From: Ziziphus jujuba
Taxonomy: Eukaryota > Streptophyta > Magnoliopsida > Rosales > Rhamnaceae
Assembly (NCBI RefSeq): GCF_031755915.1
Contig: NC_083389.1
Coordinates: forward strand, 20,112,001 to 20,176,000
Direction of reading: 5' to 3'
Length of the DNA stretch: 64,000 nucleotides
The notes under the pieces were generated by a model. It was given only the letters and a program-made list of their open reading frames with translations, had not been told where the DNA came from and did no database searches. Both the position numbers and the translations under genes were made by a program. This document shows, in pieces, positions 1 through 11,111 of this stretch (position 1 is the first letter of the stretch; every line of letters starts with the position of its first letter).

Positions 1-302
1 GATCAGATTCGATAGGGCATTTTGCCATTTCTTATGTGCATCAACATTTTGCATTTACATAATTTTCATACATCTGTTTTTATCATGAAGATGAAAGAGA
101 GTAAGGATAACTTTTATGGTAATTTGAATTTGAATTGTGTAGTTTCTAAACTATCTTATGTTTTGCATTTTGCCCTTTATTATTATGTTTTCTTTTCATT
201 TTGAGACATGTTTTACACTATCCTCAACTAGTTGTTACATATTTCATGCACATGGATAGATTATGAGAATTCAAAGTGCAACATTCTATGTGTCAAGTGA
301 GG
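1..302. other. Flank of copia element, no gene seen
   Basis: AT-rich sequence left of the first LTR. Short open frames occur, but none has composition or motifs that suggest a gene. Nothing further is recognised. Confidence 0.5.
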
Positions 303-835
303 TGTTGATCCCCACGTGGAGAGAAGATGATCCACATATTTTATGTGGTCTTAAATACTACAAGGTAGAAGATATGAGAGCATGTCAAGGCCCACCTTTT
401 TCTCCTATATATAGGAGTGGTTAGTGAAGTAGAGACATACCAAGCCAGAAAGCAAGCAGCTCAAATGAAGAAATCTAGCTAAAGCATTGGTAGAGAGGGG
501 AAAAAAAAAAACACAAGCAGACAAAAGAATTGGGGAAGAAAATAGAAATAGTGGCTTTCTTTAGTCCAACAATCATGCACTGTTAAATCTTTTTCAAATA
601 TTTTTTTGGTAATCTCATCCTTTACTTAGGACATATCGATGAGTGTAGACTGATAACCATGCTTTTCTTTTCTTATTTTAAGGGTTGCATATGAAATCTT
701 GGTGTTATTTTTTGTTCACTTTTATTTTTTTATTTTATCATTTTGGTTTGCTAGCTTACCTATTTAATTGCACAAAGAGTGAAATATATATTATTCCACT
801 ACATTATTCTTGTTTTTTTGGTTTTTCCCGTAAAG
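303..835 (+). repeat. 5' LTR of the copia element
   Basis: It starts with TGTTGATCCCCACG and ends just before the primer-binding site near 836. It is collinear with 5544-6175, sharing the AAGATGATC block, the CTCCTAT/TATA-like block, the poly-A stretch, TTTCTTTAGTCCA and TTTAATTGCACAAAGA. It is about 100 bp shorter than the right copy because of an internal deletion, or an insertion in the other. The exact ends are blurred by mutation. Confidence 0.85.
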
Positions 836-848
836 TGTTATCAAAGGC
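836..848 (+). promoter_or_regulatory. Primer-binding site of the copia element
   Basis: TGTTATCAAAGGC lies directly after the LTR and resembles the usual plant copia site TGGTATCAGAGC, which is complementary to initiator Met-tRNA. The mismatches fit an old, inactive copy. Confidence 0.7.
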
Positions 849-1181
849 TTTGGTTTACTATTCTAATATTTTTCTTGTGCAAGTTAAATGGAAGATCACA
901 ATTAATGATCAAACACACAACTTTAAGTTACACAATTTTGAAGTTCTAAATAGAGGATTTATTATTTGAAGATGATTTTTATGAGCTCATAGATGGAGAT
1001 GCAGCCAGACCAAGTGATATTGATGATGTCAAATGAAAAAAATTGAATAAAAAAGCTGTAGGAAAATTCGTTAATAGGTTGGCAACAATATATTTTGCAT
1101 AGGAAAACAATGAGCATAATTTATAGAAGACTCTAGAATAGATATTCAAGATTGAAACTGCTTAAAATAAAGTATAAGAAC

Positions 1182-1577
1182 TGTGATCCCTGAAGGATGA
1201 GAGATAAAAAGGGAAAATATCAGTGAACAGTATATTAGGTTGGATTGTAATGATTAAGGTTGAACTAGTGTGATGCTACCAGGATAAGTGTAGATGAGTG
1301 CGAGACACTAATATATTAACTTATTAATAAAGGCTATCTAGTGTTCAATTCCATCCCTTAGGTATGGAATGATGATGGTTTAAATATAAAGTAAACACTC
1401 TTTTAACAACCAAGGCTTCATGGGTCAAAAGAATTTTATGGTTAAGCATGCTTCAGTTAGAGCAATTCAAGAATGGGTGATTTCTTAGGAAGTCTTAATA
1501 AAGAAACCCCATACCATTCAGAGTGCGGTGGGTAAATAAGGGATAATATCGATGGCGCAAGAAAATCGGATATTACA
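1182..1577 (+). repeat. Left LTR of the TRIM-like element
   Basis: It shares with 1656-2119 the blocks GTGATG(C/T)T(A/G)CCAGG, TAAGTGT(A/G)G, AAAGTAAA(C/T)AC and AACAACC(A/G)AGGCTT, and the terminal ATTACA. It ends 2 bp before a perfect primer-binding site. Confidence 0.75.
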
Positions 1578-1579
1578 AA

Positions 1580-1591
1580 TGGTATCAGAGC
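1580..1591 (+). promoter_or_regulatory. Primer-binding site of the TRIM-like element
   Basis: TGGTATCAGAGC matches exactly the common plant initiator Met-tRNA primer site, immediately downstream of the left repeat. Confidence 0.85.
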
Positions 1592-1655
1592 CTACACTTG
1601 GCCAGAAGTATATTAGATAGGATATTGGGCTTCAAGAAGAGCGTATTATATGACT

Positions 1656-2119
1656 TGTAAGCCCTAAAGGATGCGTGGCAAGAAGGACAAGATTAATGAA
1701 CAATATACAGGGGTGAATCATGTGATGTTGCCAGGGTAAGTGTGGGAGGGTGCGAGGCATTAGCTTGCTACCTTATTGTCAAAAGCCACTTGATGTCTAA
1801 TCTCATATTGCTCAAGAGTGGAACGGTAATGGTTCAAATGCAAAGTAAATACCCTCTTAACAACCGAGGCTTTTTCAAAGACTTTGGCTTCATAGTTTGA
1901 AAAAAAAAAAAAAACTCTTTTGACAATGTTGACAGTGCAAAGAGAGAGACATTGCATAAAATTTTTATGATAAGAAAGCTTGCGAAACTGAAATATCAAG
2001 ATGGAAATCATATTGCAAAGCAAGGACTTAATAAATCAACATTTGAATTAAAAAAACTCATATAATGCTATGGGTAAATGGATGACAATATCAGTAGTGA
2101 AAGAGAATGGGCCATTACA
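1656..2119 (+). repeat. Right LTR of the TRIM-like element
   Basis: It is collinear with 1182-1577 at both ends. The middle contains a poly-A run (about 1900-1914) and about 80 bp that resemble the copia sequence just right of the element (ATGATAAGAAAG, GAAACTGAAA, AAAGCAAGGA). This suggests local duplication or conversion. Confidence 0.7.
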
Positions 2120-5100
2120 TAAAGCTTTTATGATAAGAAAGTTTATGAAACTGAAAATCACAAAGCAAGGATTTAATATATCCATTTAAAGCCGTGCAGA
2201 TGATTGTGATGATGAAGTACAAGCCTTGATATTGATGGGTTCATTGCTTGACAGCTAGAAAACATTCATTGTTTCACTAAGTAATTATGCTCTTGATAAC
2301 AAAATTATTGTGAAGAATTCAAGTAGAAAAAGTAAGGAATAAATCCATAGTCTCAAGTACTTGTTTCAGAAAAAAAAGTAATAAGCAAAATTCAAAACCC
2401 AAAGAACCATGATAGTCATGATGACAAGTCACAAAGGAGATCCAATCCAAGTAAGGAGTTTACATGCTTTCATTGTGGAGAGTTGAGTCATAATAAATAT
2501 CAGTGTAGACAGTGAAAAAGGAACATGACAAGAAAAAAGGTGATGATAGAAAATAAGATAATAGTATTGTAAAATCATTGAATGTAGATATCAATATTCT
2601 TTGTGACAATGGTTTTGTAAATCTAACTCACAGTAATTCTCAATGGGTTATTGATTCGGGTGCCTTGTATCGTGCCATGTCTTGTTATAATTTCTTCATA
2701 TCATAATATAGTACTCAATTTGGCTAGGTCAAAATGGAAAATGATGTGGATTGCATGCATTAGAGATGTTTGTCTAGAAACCAACAATGGATGGAAGTTT
2801 CTGTTGAAAATGTCAAACATGTCCCAATGTCTACCTCAATCTAATATCTATAGGTGTACTTGATAATGAAGGCTACTAAAATTATTTTGGTGAAGGATAG
2901 TGGAAGCTCATTAGAGGATATTTGGTGGGGGCTAAAAGCACAAAATATTATTTGTTATATACACTACAAGTAAAAAGATATAGAGGAGTTGTGAATGTTG
3001 CTGGTTCTTGGTTTGAAAAGTACAAATTTGAAGTTATGTGCACATTACTTTATTGGAAAATAACATAGAGTTGCATTTAAAACTTTTTTGCCTTCTAGAA
3101 AATCTAATATTTTGGATTTGGTCCATGCTAACGTATGGTTTGATGGATGCCAAAAGTCTAAGTGGTGCTAAATACTATGTTACATTTGTTATTGACCACT
3201 CAAGAAAAGTTTGGGGGAAGGCCAAAAGTCAAATGTCAGATACTTTCAAATAGTTTCATGGTACTATTGAAAAAGAAACTGGAAGGAAACTAAGATATAT
3301 TCGTATAGATAAATGAGAATATAGATGTCCGTTAGAAGAATAATGTAAAGTTCATGAAATCAAACTGGAGAAATTTGTGTTAAAAACACAACAATATAAT
3401 GAGTTCACATAGAGATGAATTGCACTATTAATGATAGGTTCAGGTGTATGCTCTCTCATACAAAGATGCCTAAGTCCCTCTCGGGTGATGCAATAAGAAC
3501 AATGATAGACCTTATTAATCAGTCACCTTTAGTTCCCTTAGGCAGTGATGTACCAAAAATGGTTTGGACAAGAAAATATGTTTCCTACAACTTTTCGAGG
3601 TTTTTTGGCTGTAGGGCATATGTTTATATGTGCCTAAAAGATGAATGAACCATGCTCAACAATAGAGCAAAACAATGCATTTTCATCGGATATGGCCATG
3701 AAGAATTCAACTATATATTTTGGGATCTTGTTAATGAGAAAGTCATTAAAAGCAAAGATGTTGTGTTCTTTGAAGATCAAATCATTGAAGACTTTGAGAA
3801 GAATGGAAAACCAAAGTCTACTAATCAAGAAATATTTGTTCTAGCGTATCCATCTATAAGACACGATAGTGATAAGATATTCAAGAGGATGACAATGTAA
3901 ATATAAATGATAATCTTATCAATAATTGCATACAAATGTAAGTAAACTTTATGGAGCCACCACTTGGATTTCAATTGAGAAGATTTACAAGGAAGAGACA
4001 ACCTTCTAGCTTATATCCACCTTATGAGTATATATGATGATTAGTAATGGGGGAGGCTTAAGGAGCTATAAAGAAGCTATGGCAACTGAGGAGAAAAGTT
4101 AATGGATAGATGCTATACAAAAAGAGATGAAATCCTTGCATGAGAATCACACCTATAATTTGGTAAAATTACCATGTGGCAAAAAAGCTCTGAAGAACAA
4201 ATGGGTTTTCAAGTTCAAGACTCAAAACAATTGCTTACAATCAAGGTACAAGGCAAAATTTATTGTTAAAAGGGTTCAACTAGAAAGAATGAATAGATTT
4301 TGAAAACATTTTTCACTTGTGAAAATGTCTTCTATTAGAGTTGTGCTGGGTTTAGCTGCAAATCAGAAGTTGGAGATTGAACAACTCAATTGAAAAACTA
4401 TTTTTCTCCATAGAAATTTAAAAGAATAGATTTATTGGGGCAACTTGAAGAATTCAAGGTTAAGGTTGAAAAGAATCTTGTCTGTAGATTGGTTAAAGAA
4501 AAGCTTATATAGTTCAAACAAGCACTAAAACAATTTTTTGAAAATTTGACTCATTTATGGAAGATCACGGGTATAGTAATCCTACTTTTGATCTTTGTGT
4601 ATTTGTAAAGAAATTTTTTGATGATGACTTTATTGTTCTTCTGTTTTATGTTGATGATATATTAATTATGGGTCATGATGCAAATAAGATTGAAAAGTTG
4701 AAAAAGAGACCTCATAAATCCTTTACCATGAAGCATTTAGGATTAGTGAAACATATCCTTGCCATAAAGATCACTCATGGTAGGAAAAAATATTAAACTT
4801 TGGTTATCTTAAGAGGGATATAGAAAGAAAGTTTTGAAGAGATTCAACATGAGTGAGGTAAAATCTATTATATCTCCACTTGCATATCATTTCAAGCTTA
4901 GTTGAAAACAATGTCTTGTAAGCAAAAAAGACAAAAAACTGATGAAGAAGGTGCCTTATACATTAGTAGTTGGTAATTCGATGTACTCTATGATATGCAC
5001 AAGACCTGATATTGCTCATGTAGCTAGTCTAGTCAGTCAATTCCTTTTAAATATAGGAAATGAAAATTGGGAAGCTATAAAACTACTTCTAGAGCTTGTC

Positions 5101-5532
5101 TATATTTTGGATATGGGAAACCTGTATTGGATGGATAATAGAAGCAAACATGGCTTGTGATATTTATTCTATGAAGTCTACATCAATGTATCTAATTACT
5201 TTTACTATATATATTGCAATTATTAAGGGTTTCAAGGAAGTTTTGTGGATGAACAAGTTCCTAAAAGAATTAGGCCAGGAACAGGAAAACTTTATCCTCT
5301 ATTGCAATAGTCGGAATGCTATTTTATCCATCTTAGTTAGAAGCCCACTTTCCACTCTAAATAAAACATAATGATAGCTTGAGGATGTAATGGAGATGAA
5401 GCTATGGCGGCTTAAGTATATCCATACTGATGTCAGTGGCTTGAATATGATGATCAAAGCTTTACGAAGAGAAAAACTTAGAGATTTTTAGTCAGGTTGT
5501 AGGTTTAGGGAGCCTTCCTCTATGTGAGTTAT

Positions 5533-5543
5533 GAGGGAGAGAT
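5533..5543 (+). promoter_or_regulatory. Polypurine tract of the copia element
   Basis: GAGGGAGAGAT lies immediately before the right LTR. It is the expected plus-strand primer position and resembles the usual AGGGGGAGAT of plant copia elements. Confidence 0.7.
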
Positions 5544-6175
5544 TTTTGAGTCAACTATCCCTTCCCATGTGGAGAAAAGATGATCGACATATTTCATGTG
5601 GTTTTCAATGCTTCAACATGGAGGACTTGGAACCATGTTAGGGCCCACCTATTCTCCTATAATTAAGAGCGGCTTGTAAAGTAAAGAAATACCAAGCACG
5701 AAAGTGAGCAGCCTAAGTGAAGAACACTAGCTAAAGCTTAGGTAGAGAGAAAAAAAAAAAAAGAAAAAAAAAGAAAAAGAGATTATGTGAAATAGTAACT
5801 TTCTTTAGTCCAGCAGTTATACACTATTAGATCTTTTTTCGTATGTTATTTTGGCAGTCTAGATTGTGATCCTAACAATTTAGATTGTTGTTTCCTCTTC
5901 CTAGGACATGCCAGTTGAGTGATATCAAAACTTATTAGTTTGATTAATGCTTGTTGTACCTCATTATTTTGTTGATAATGGATGAGTTTGGACTTAAGTC
6001 TTGTGGATTTTTCCTTTCATTTTAAAAGTTTCCAAGTAAAATCTTGTTGTTATTTTTGTTTACTTTTATCTATTTCTTTTGTCAGTTTGGTTTGTTGACT
6101 TGCTTATTTAATTGCACAAAGAAGGAAAAATATATTTCTACTACGTTAATCTTGTTTGTGTGATTTTTACAAACA
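5544..6175 (+). repeat. 3' LTR of the copia element
   Basis: It pairs with 303-835. It begins after the purine tract with TTTTGAGTCAACTATCCC and ends near ACAAACA at 6175. It carries an A-rich interruption at 5751-5780 and about 100 bp that the left LTR lacks. Confidence 0.85.
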
Positions 6176-7846
6176 ATATGGTTAATCTACCACACTATTT
6201 ATAATAACCATATATATATATATATACATATATAAAATTTTAGAGAAATTTTTTTTCCAATAAATAATACAAAATTTTACAAAGTTTTTACAAGTTAACA
6301 AAAGTCTAAAAAATATATTGTGAATAGAAAATTATGGGAAAATTTGGAGTATAATTTTTTTAAAGGATAATTTTTTTTAAAAAAATAATTTAAATACTTA
6401 AAACAATTAGGTTCAAATATATATATTTTTTTTTTCTGAAAGAACAAGTTAAAATTTGTTTCTAATAGTAAATAAAGGAACCACAAAAAATAGTACTTGT
6501 ATACTTTTATAAAAAATAAACTAAAACAAAATATTTGAAATTGGTAGTAGTAAATAAATATACTTTTGAGAAGTTATAATTGTACTACCAAATGAGCTTT
6601 ATACAATTTTATTATAAATTTATATTTTTACCCCTACTTAAAATTACTGTCAAAGAATTTTGTAATTAAATATATTTATATTCAAAAATATATGGCTAAA
6701 CATTTCAAATGTATTCAAAAGTATGTGATCGAAAAGCTTCGATGATATTTATAAGTTTAAGACTGAATACTCCAATGAATATATCTTTTGAATCTTTTGG
6801 ACATATGAAATTAGATACGTCACTAATATTCGGTTGGGTACACTTAATGTGTTTTGTATGTTTGACCATCCATATCTAAACATTCCTATTATCTCAATAC
6901 CAAAGGTTTAAATAGGAAAATTGATCAAATTGCCAGGTGTAAATTGTTTACACTTATGCAAAATAATAATAATAATAATATTCGGCTGGGTAAGGCTATT
7001 ATAGTAGATACCTGAATAGAGGTTTTGGCTTGTTGGAATGAATAGCCGAAATTGAGTTTTTAGTCCATTAAGTTTTATCTTTAGTTGTGATGAAGAAAAA
7101 ATAAAGAAAAAGAAAAAAAGAAACATGTTTTCTGGCTTTATTTTGGAACTTCATAAATTATGGATTTTTTTATATTAAAAATAGTATATAAAGTTATTTT
7201 ATATTTTTTATATATTTAAATATTAATGTATAAAAAATGATATAGAATAATTTTGGAATTATAAAATAAACTTATGTATAATATATATATATATATATAT
7301 ATATTAGAAATGGAAGATTAGAATTCATAAAACTACAGATTGTAGAGTAGAACAAATATCTGAAATAATTCTTATTATTTTTTTGGAGAAGAATATCTTT
7401 TTAGAAGAATGTGCACAATACTGGATAATTTATTACCACATCTCATTTTGTTAGGACACTTAAAAATGTTAAGAAATAAACTTTTTTATAAATACGTGTT
7501 TATTAATTCAAAATATTGTTATTATCATCATTATCATCATTATTATTACCATACTTAAAATAATAATCCTATTATATATTATTTGATATTTTATTATTTA
7601 TATTAAAATGTTTGCACAGTTTCATAAAATAAATGTTAACTTGTATGGTGTTATAGCCGTTTTAATATTAACTAACAGTATTTTATTTTATTTTATTTTC
7701 TGTAAAAAAACTAAGAGTATAATGGTGTCTAACAAATTGAATTGAGGTGGATTGAAAAGTGTGACAGTTGTTGGGTTAGACTTTCAAGTCTTCTGTCTGT
7801 TTCTCTATGCTTCAATAAACAGTTGTTCGGTTAGAGTCTTCAGTAG
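6176..7846. other. AT-rich intergenic stretch, no gene seen
   Basis: It holds TA microsatellites (about 6210-6234 and 7281-7305), A/T homopolymers and an ATA/TTA run near 6964-6980. No coding frame with protein-like composition and no terminal repeats were recognised. Confidence 0.6.
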
Positions 7847-7922
7847 AGTGTTTGATGTCTTTTTTTTTTTTTTTTTTTTTGATTCAAATATTTTATTGTG
7901 TGATAAACATAGTGTTTGATGT
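7847..7922 (-). mobile_element. Ultra-short retroposon: poly-T flanked by a 12-bp direct repeat
   Basis: AGTGTTTGATGT occurs at 7847-7858 and again at 7911-7922. Between them lie a T21 run (7860-7880) and 30 further bases. Read on the minus strand this is a 30-bp body followed by a poly-A tail inside a target duplication. Origin by target-primed reverse transcription is inferred. Confidence 0.5.
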
Positions 7923-8175
7923 TTAATGTTGGTAAAATCCTATGTGATCGTTGAAATATGTAGGCATGATTCCTATAGTTACTCAAAAAAGAACAATAAA
8001 AAATTTTGCTTTTAAGAGATATAAGATTTACAAATTTATTTTACCCAAAAAAAAAAAAAAGGATTTACAACAAGAATATTTTATTGATTTCATACTAAAA
8101 TCAAAATATCAGTTTGAGTCAGCATATAGGGAATTAACAAAATCCAGGGCAGAGTAGTATCCACCCTGGATACTA

Positions 8176-8298
8176 ATCTCTATTCCTTGCTAATTTCGCT
8201 ACCCAGTTAGCAGCCCTATTCAGTTCCCGAGAAGCATAAACAAATTCAGCATAATCAAACTGATGAGAATATTCTTGGATACCATCAAATATGTCTTT
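8176..8298 (-). pseudogene. LINE RNase H (RVT_3-like) fragment
   Basis: A 41-codon minus-strand stretch reads DIFDGIQEYSHQFDYAEFVY and, directly after, ASRELNRAANWVAKLARNRD, followed by a stop. The pattern xSRxxNxxAxxxAKxA with a preceding aromatic-rich strand is the end of the RNase H-like domain found at the C-terminus of plant LINE ORF2 proteins and related RVT_3 proteins. Only this end is left. A poly-T tract at 7860-7880 would sit at the 3' side of a minus-strand LINE, but it lies within its own direct repeats, so a link is not shown. Confidence 0.6.
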
Positions 8299-8322
8299 CC
8301 TTTTTCTTCTTCTATCCTTTAA

Positions 8323-8354
<32 letters not shown>

Positions 8355-8873
8355 TTCTAAGAACAGCACATTGATGTCATTTTATAGTTGTCCTAATATT
8401 ATTATTGAACTGTTGAATAAATTTATTAATCTAATATCTATGAAACATCCTAAAATGTTTATTTGATTTATAAAATCCGAGATGAAGGGTTTTTTTATTT
8501 ATATTCCTCGTCCAACCTAGAACCAAGAAATTTAAAGGGATTTTTATTGGATTGTCTCAACGAAAACTTTTTATTGCTTATTTAATTTTTGGATCTTGAA
8601 AAAAAAAATAAAAAAATTATTCATTTAATTCCTATATATTTTGAAAAAAAACTACATAGAAAGTAAAACGAAACAAATGGTCATGGTTTACAGAGCATTC
8701 ATTTCAGTATAATAACCAAAAAAAAAAAAAAAAAAAACACACACACACAATTTATACAAGTATGAAGAAATAGAGTGAACAAAATCCAATATCGAATTTA
8801 AATCCTAGAGAACATACCTCTTCTCGTTGTATAAATTAAGAGAGCAATCCACTTGAGAGAGAATGACGTTATA

Positions 8874-8935
8874 AAAGTAATGAAGGTTTTTTTTTTTTTT
8901 TTTTTTTTTTTGGGTTGTAGAAAGTAATGAAGGTT
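8874..8935 (-). mobile_element. Ultra-short retroposon: T25 plus 9 bp in a 15-bp direct repeat
   Basis: AAAGTAATGAAGGTT occurs at 8874-8888 and again at 8921-8935. Between them is only a T run of about 25 plus GGGTTGTAG. On the minus strand this is a 9-bp body with a poly-A tail and an exact target duplication. Confidence 0.6.
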
Positions 8936-9810
8936 GAATCACAAGAAATGGAAAAATACTCAATATAGAAGGAGGTAACCGAGTAGGATTGGCATGGCAA
9001 GAAATAAATAGGGAAATTCAAAAAAGAATATAATTCTTTGCTGAACAAGTAGGGAAGGAAAAGAGAACACAATTCTTTGCTAAATAAATTGGAAAGGCAA
9101 AGAAAATGATGCTTTGCTTATATATCAATCAATTCCCTTATAGTTATTATTAAAAAAAAAAAAATAGAATTAACCTGGTTATTAGTAAGAAAAAAGTGAT
9201 TTCCGATGATCCTCAACATCAAGTTTGTAAGACGACCAATTATTCCCACTGCACTGGAACCCATTTCTTTTTCCATCAAAATATCAAGTTTATAAGAGTA
9301 TGATATAAAGTATTAAGTTTATTAGGGATTTATTATTATTATTATTTTAACTAGGTGAGAATAATCTAAATATCATTTAAAACATAAGCTATCAATTAAA
9401 TACACCTACTAATCCCTCAACAAGAAAAGGAAAAGAGATATATATTAAAAAAATTATACTTTTTATTTTTATTATTATTATTTTTAATTCTTTTGAAAGT
9501 TGTTTACCTTGAACTTACCACTTTTCATATAAACAATTAGAAAATTGGTTATAATTAGATTTATACTTTTTGTTTTATTTTTCCCCTTATAGATCTAATC
9601 ATCTTTTAAGCTTCTTTATATATTTACATGTATTTTTTGGATAAAATTATCAAATTTTGAATACCAAATAATGGAATGTTTGCACAATCTTTTAAAAAGG
9701 AAAAAAAAAAAAACACTCATTTAAAAGGTTATAGCTTTCATATTATTTTTAATTTTTAATTTTTTTCAAGAAATTAAGTTATTTTGAGATGGAAAATCAT
9801 TATAACTTTA
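8936..9810. other. AT-rich intergenic stretch, no gene seen
   Basis: A/T runs and short ATT repeats near 9330 and 9460-9490. Nothing with coding character was recognised. Confidence 0.5.
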
Positions 9811-9819
9811 TTTATTTAA
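9811..9819. repeat. Left target-site duplication of the MULE
   Basis: TTTATTTAA immediately precedes the left inverted end and is identical to 11279-11287. Nine base pairs is the duplication size of Mutator-like elements. Confidence 0.85.
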
Positions 9820-9995
9820 GGGATATTTGCATTATTGATTTCCATTCACTAATTTTCTTTTTACTTTTTATTAGCAAATTCGTCCCCGAACTAAGCAAAG
9901 CAGTGCACTGTTGGTCCTCCATTATTCAGTATATTTTTAGCAGTGAGAACGCACATGTCATGCACGTGAGAGTCAAATCAGGGGCAATCCTTTTC
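9820..9995 (+). repeat. Left terminal inverted repeat of the MULE
   Basis: About 175 bp, imperfectly complementary to 11100-11278, beginning GGGATATTTGCA. The longest shared core is TAGCAAATTCGTCCCC with one flanking mismatch. Confidence 0.85.
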
Positions 9996-10500
9996 TCTCA
10001 TCTCTGTCCTCTCTCAGAGATAAGAAAACCGTAAATACCCAAAAATCATTAGAGCAGAGCGTCTTGGTGAGGCTTCAAGATGATCAAATATAATTCCTTA
10101 CGGACACTTAAGCAATGGCTTTATTAATGAGAAGCAAAAGCCACATTTATACAACTAAGATAATTAGCAAATTGAACCTGCCAAAAAAAAATATAATAAT
10201 AATAAATCAATAATCTTTTGTGTAATTAGCATTATAAGCTTATCCCCTCTCTCATCTCTGTCCTCTCTCACAGATAGAAAACCGCAAATAACAAAAAATC
10301 ATTAAAACAGAGCATCGAGGTGAGACTTCAAGATGGACAAATATAATTTCTTATAGACACTCAAGCAACGGCTATGTTACTGAGAAGCAAAAGCCACATT
10401 TTAATAATTAACATAATTACAAAATTGAACCTGCCAAAAAAAAAAAAAAAAAGAAAAAAAAAACAATAACCTTTCTTATAATAACATTATAAGTGATTTC
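9995..10500 (+). repeat. Two-copy tandem duplication, period about 254 bp
   Basis: About 9995-10245 and 10249-10500 align along their length. Shared blocks are CTCATCTCTGTCCTCTCTCA, CAAAAGCCACATTT and AATTGAACCTGCC, and both copies end in an oligo-A tract and CATTATAAG. Divergence of roughly 15-20% by eye shows it is not recent. Confidence 0.8.
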
Positions 10501-10883
10501 TTCCGAATCCCACCACAGAAGTCTTGGACATCTATACATGTGAACTTTTTTTTTTTTTTTTTCCTTGTTTGTTTTCCCACTGTTTTCCTTTCCCTGTAAA
10601 ATGAGGGTTCTGAAGCTTTAGAAGTACAAAGTGGCCCTTCAGTTTATTTATTATTCTCCGAGATCTAACCAAAACAAAAAAAAAAAAAAAAAAAAAGAAC
10701 TTTCAAACTTTAAGTTGGAAAATATGTTAATTTTGAAATACCCACTTGAGTTTTCTTCATTAAACCAAGAGTATCAGAAGTGGTTAGCTGGGAAAAAAGA
10801 AAAAAAAAAAAAAGTTAAAAATATGGGTTCTCTCTGCTAAAGCAGAGTCCCTCTAATGAAGTCCAAAGACAAATCCAGAAGAA

Positions 10884-11111
10884 GTGAATAGAAATAGCCC
10901 AGACAGAGGAGACTCGTCCCTTTCTCCATTACTATTGGACGTATCTTTCAGCGACCAATATTCACCTGGTGGACCAAGCCTACACTCCCAACTTTTTCTC
11001 CACTTAAGAGCCATGGCTTCTCTCTTTACCCATGCTTACAACGCAAGCCACACTCATATCTCTGGAAAGTGGAAGAAGATAATGAAAAGACGAGGTTGCC
11101 CTTTTTCTTGA
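10884..11111 (+). other. 75-codon open frame inside the MULE, possible captured sequence
   Basis: This uninterrupted frame lies in the most GC-rich part of the MULE and runs into its right inverted end. Ser, Pro and His content is high and no domain is recognised. It may be a piece of a host gene picked up by the element, or chance. Nothing supports expression. Confidence 0.25.

Larger units (their letters stand above)
1182..2119 (+). mobile_element. Nested miniature LTR retrotransposon (TRIM-like)
   Basis: Two related direct repeats lie at 1182-1577 and 1656-2119. Both begin TGT(G/A)A(T/G)CCCT(G/A)AAGGATG and both end in ATTACA. The first is followed at 1580-1591 by a perfect TGGTATCAGAGC primer-binding site. 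Only about 78 bp separate the repeats and no coding sequence is present, which is the architecture of terminal-repeat retrotransposons in miniature. It sits inside the gag region of the copia element. The right repeat is longer (464 against 396 bp) and holds a stretch at about 1949-2030 that resembles the flanking host sequence at about 2110-2190. No clean 5-bp target duplication is visible. Confidence 0.75.
855..5515 (+). pseudogene. Copia gag-pol polyprotein, multiply broken
   Basis: Recognisable pieces in order are listed here. A CCHC zinc knuckle lies at 2465-2506 (C-x2-C-x4-H-x4-C intact). A protease core WVIDSGA lies around 2644-2664 (DSG at 2653-2661). An integrase core lies at about 3110-3320 (VTFVIDHSRKVW, ETGRKLRYIR). 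The integrase C-terminal part lies at about 3490-3800 (NQSPLVPL, FFGCRAYVY, KQCIFIGYGHEEF). The reverse transcriptase N-terminus lies at about 4085-4260 (KNKWVFKFK) and the catalytic YVDD at 4647-4658. An RNase H region lies at about 4945-5340 (MYSMICTRPDIAH). Stops and frameshifts separate nearly every block, and the gag part is split by the element at 1182-2119. No functional protein can be made. Confidence 0.9.
303..6175 (+). mobile_element. Degraded Ty1/copia retrotransposon (Tork/Tnt1-like)
   Basis: The element is bounded by two diverged LTRs, at about 303-835 and 5544-6175. They share long blocks such as GTGGAGA(G/A)AAGATGATC and the stretch around TTTCTTTAGTCCA. A primer-binding site follows the left LTR and a purine tract precedes the right one. 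The interior reads in copia order: gag zinc knuckle, protease, integrase, reverse transcriptase, RNase H, all broken by stops and frameshifts. A second small LTR element has inserted at 1182-2119. The LTRs differ widely, including an extra ~100 bp in the right copy, so the insertion is old. The lineage is inferred from the style of the integrase and RT peptides and is less sure than the superfamily. Confidence 0.9.

Noticed and set aside
685..969. 94-codon open frame near the left LTR
   Set aside because: It overlaps the LTR end and primer-binding site of the copia element and has no independent similarity.
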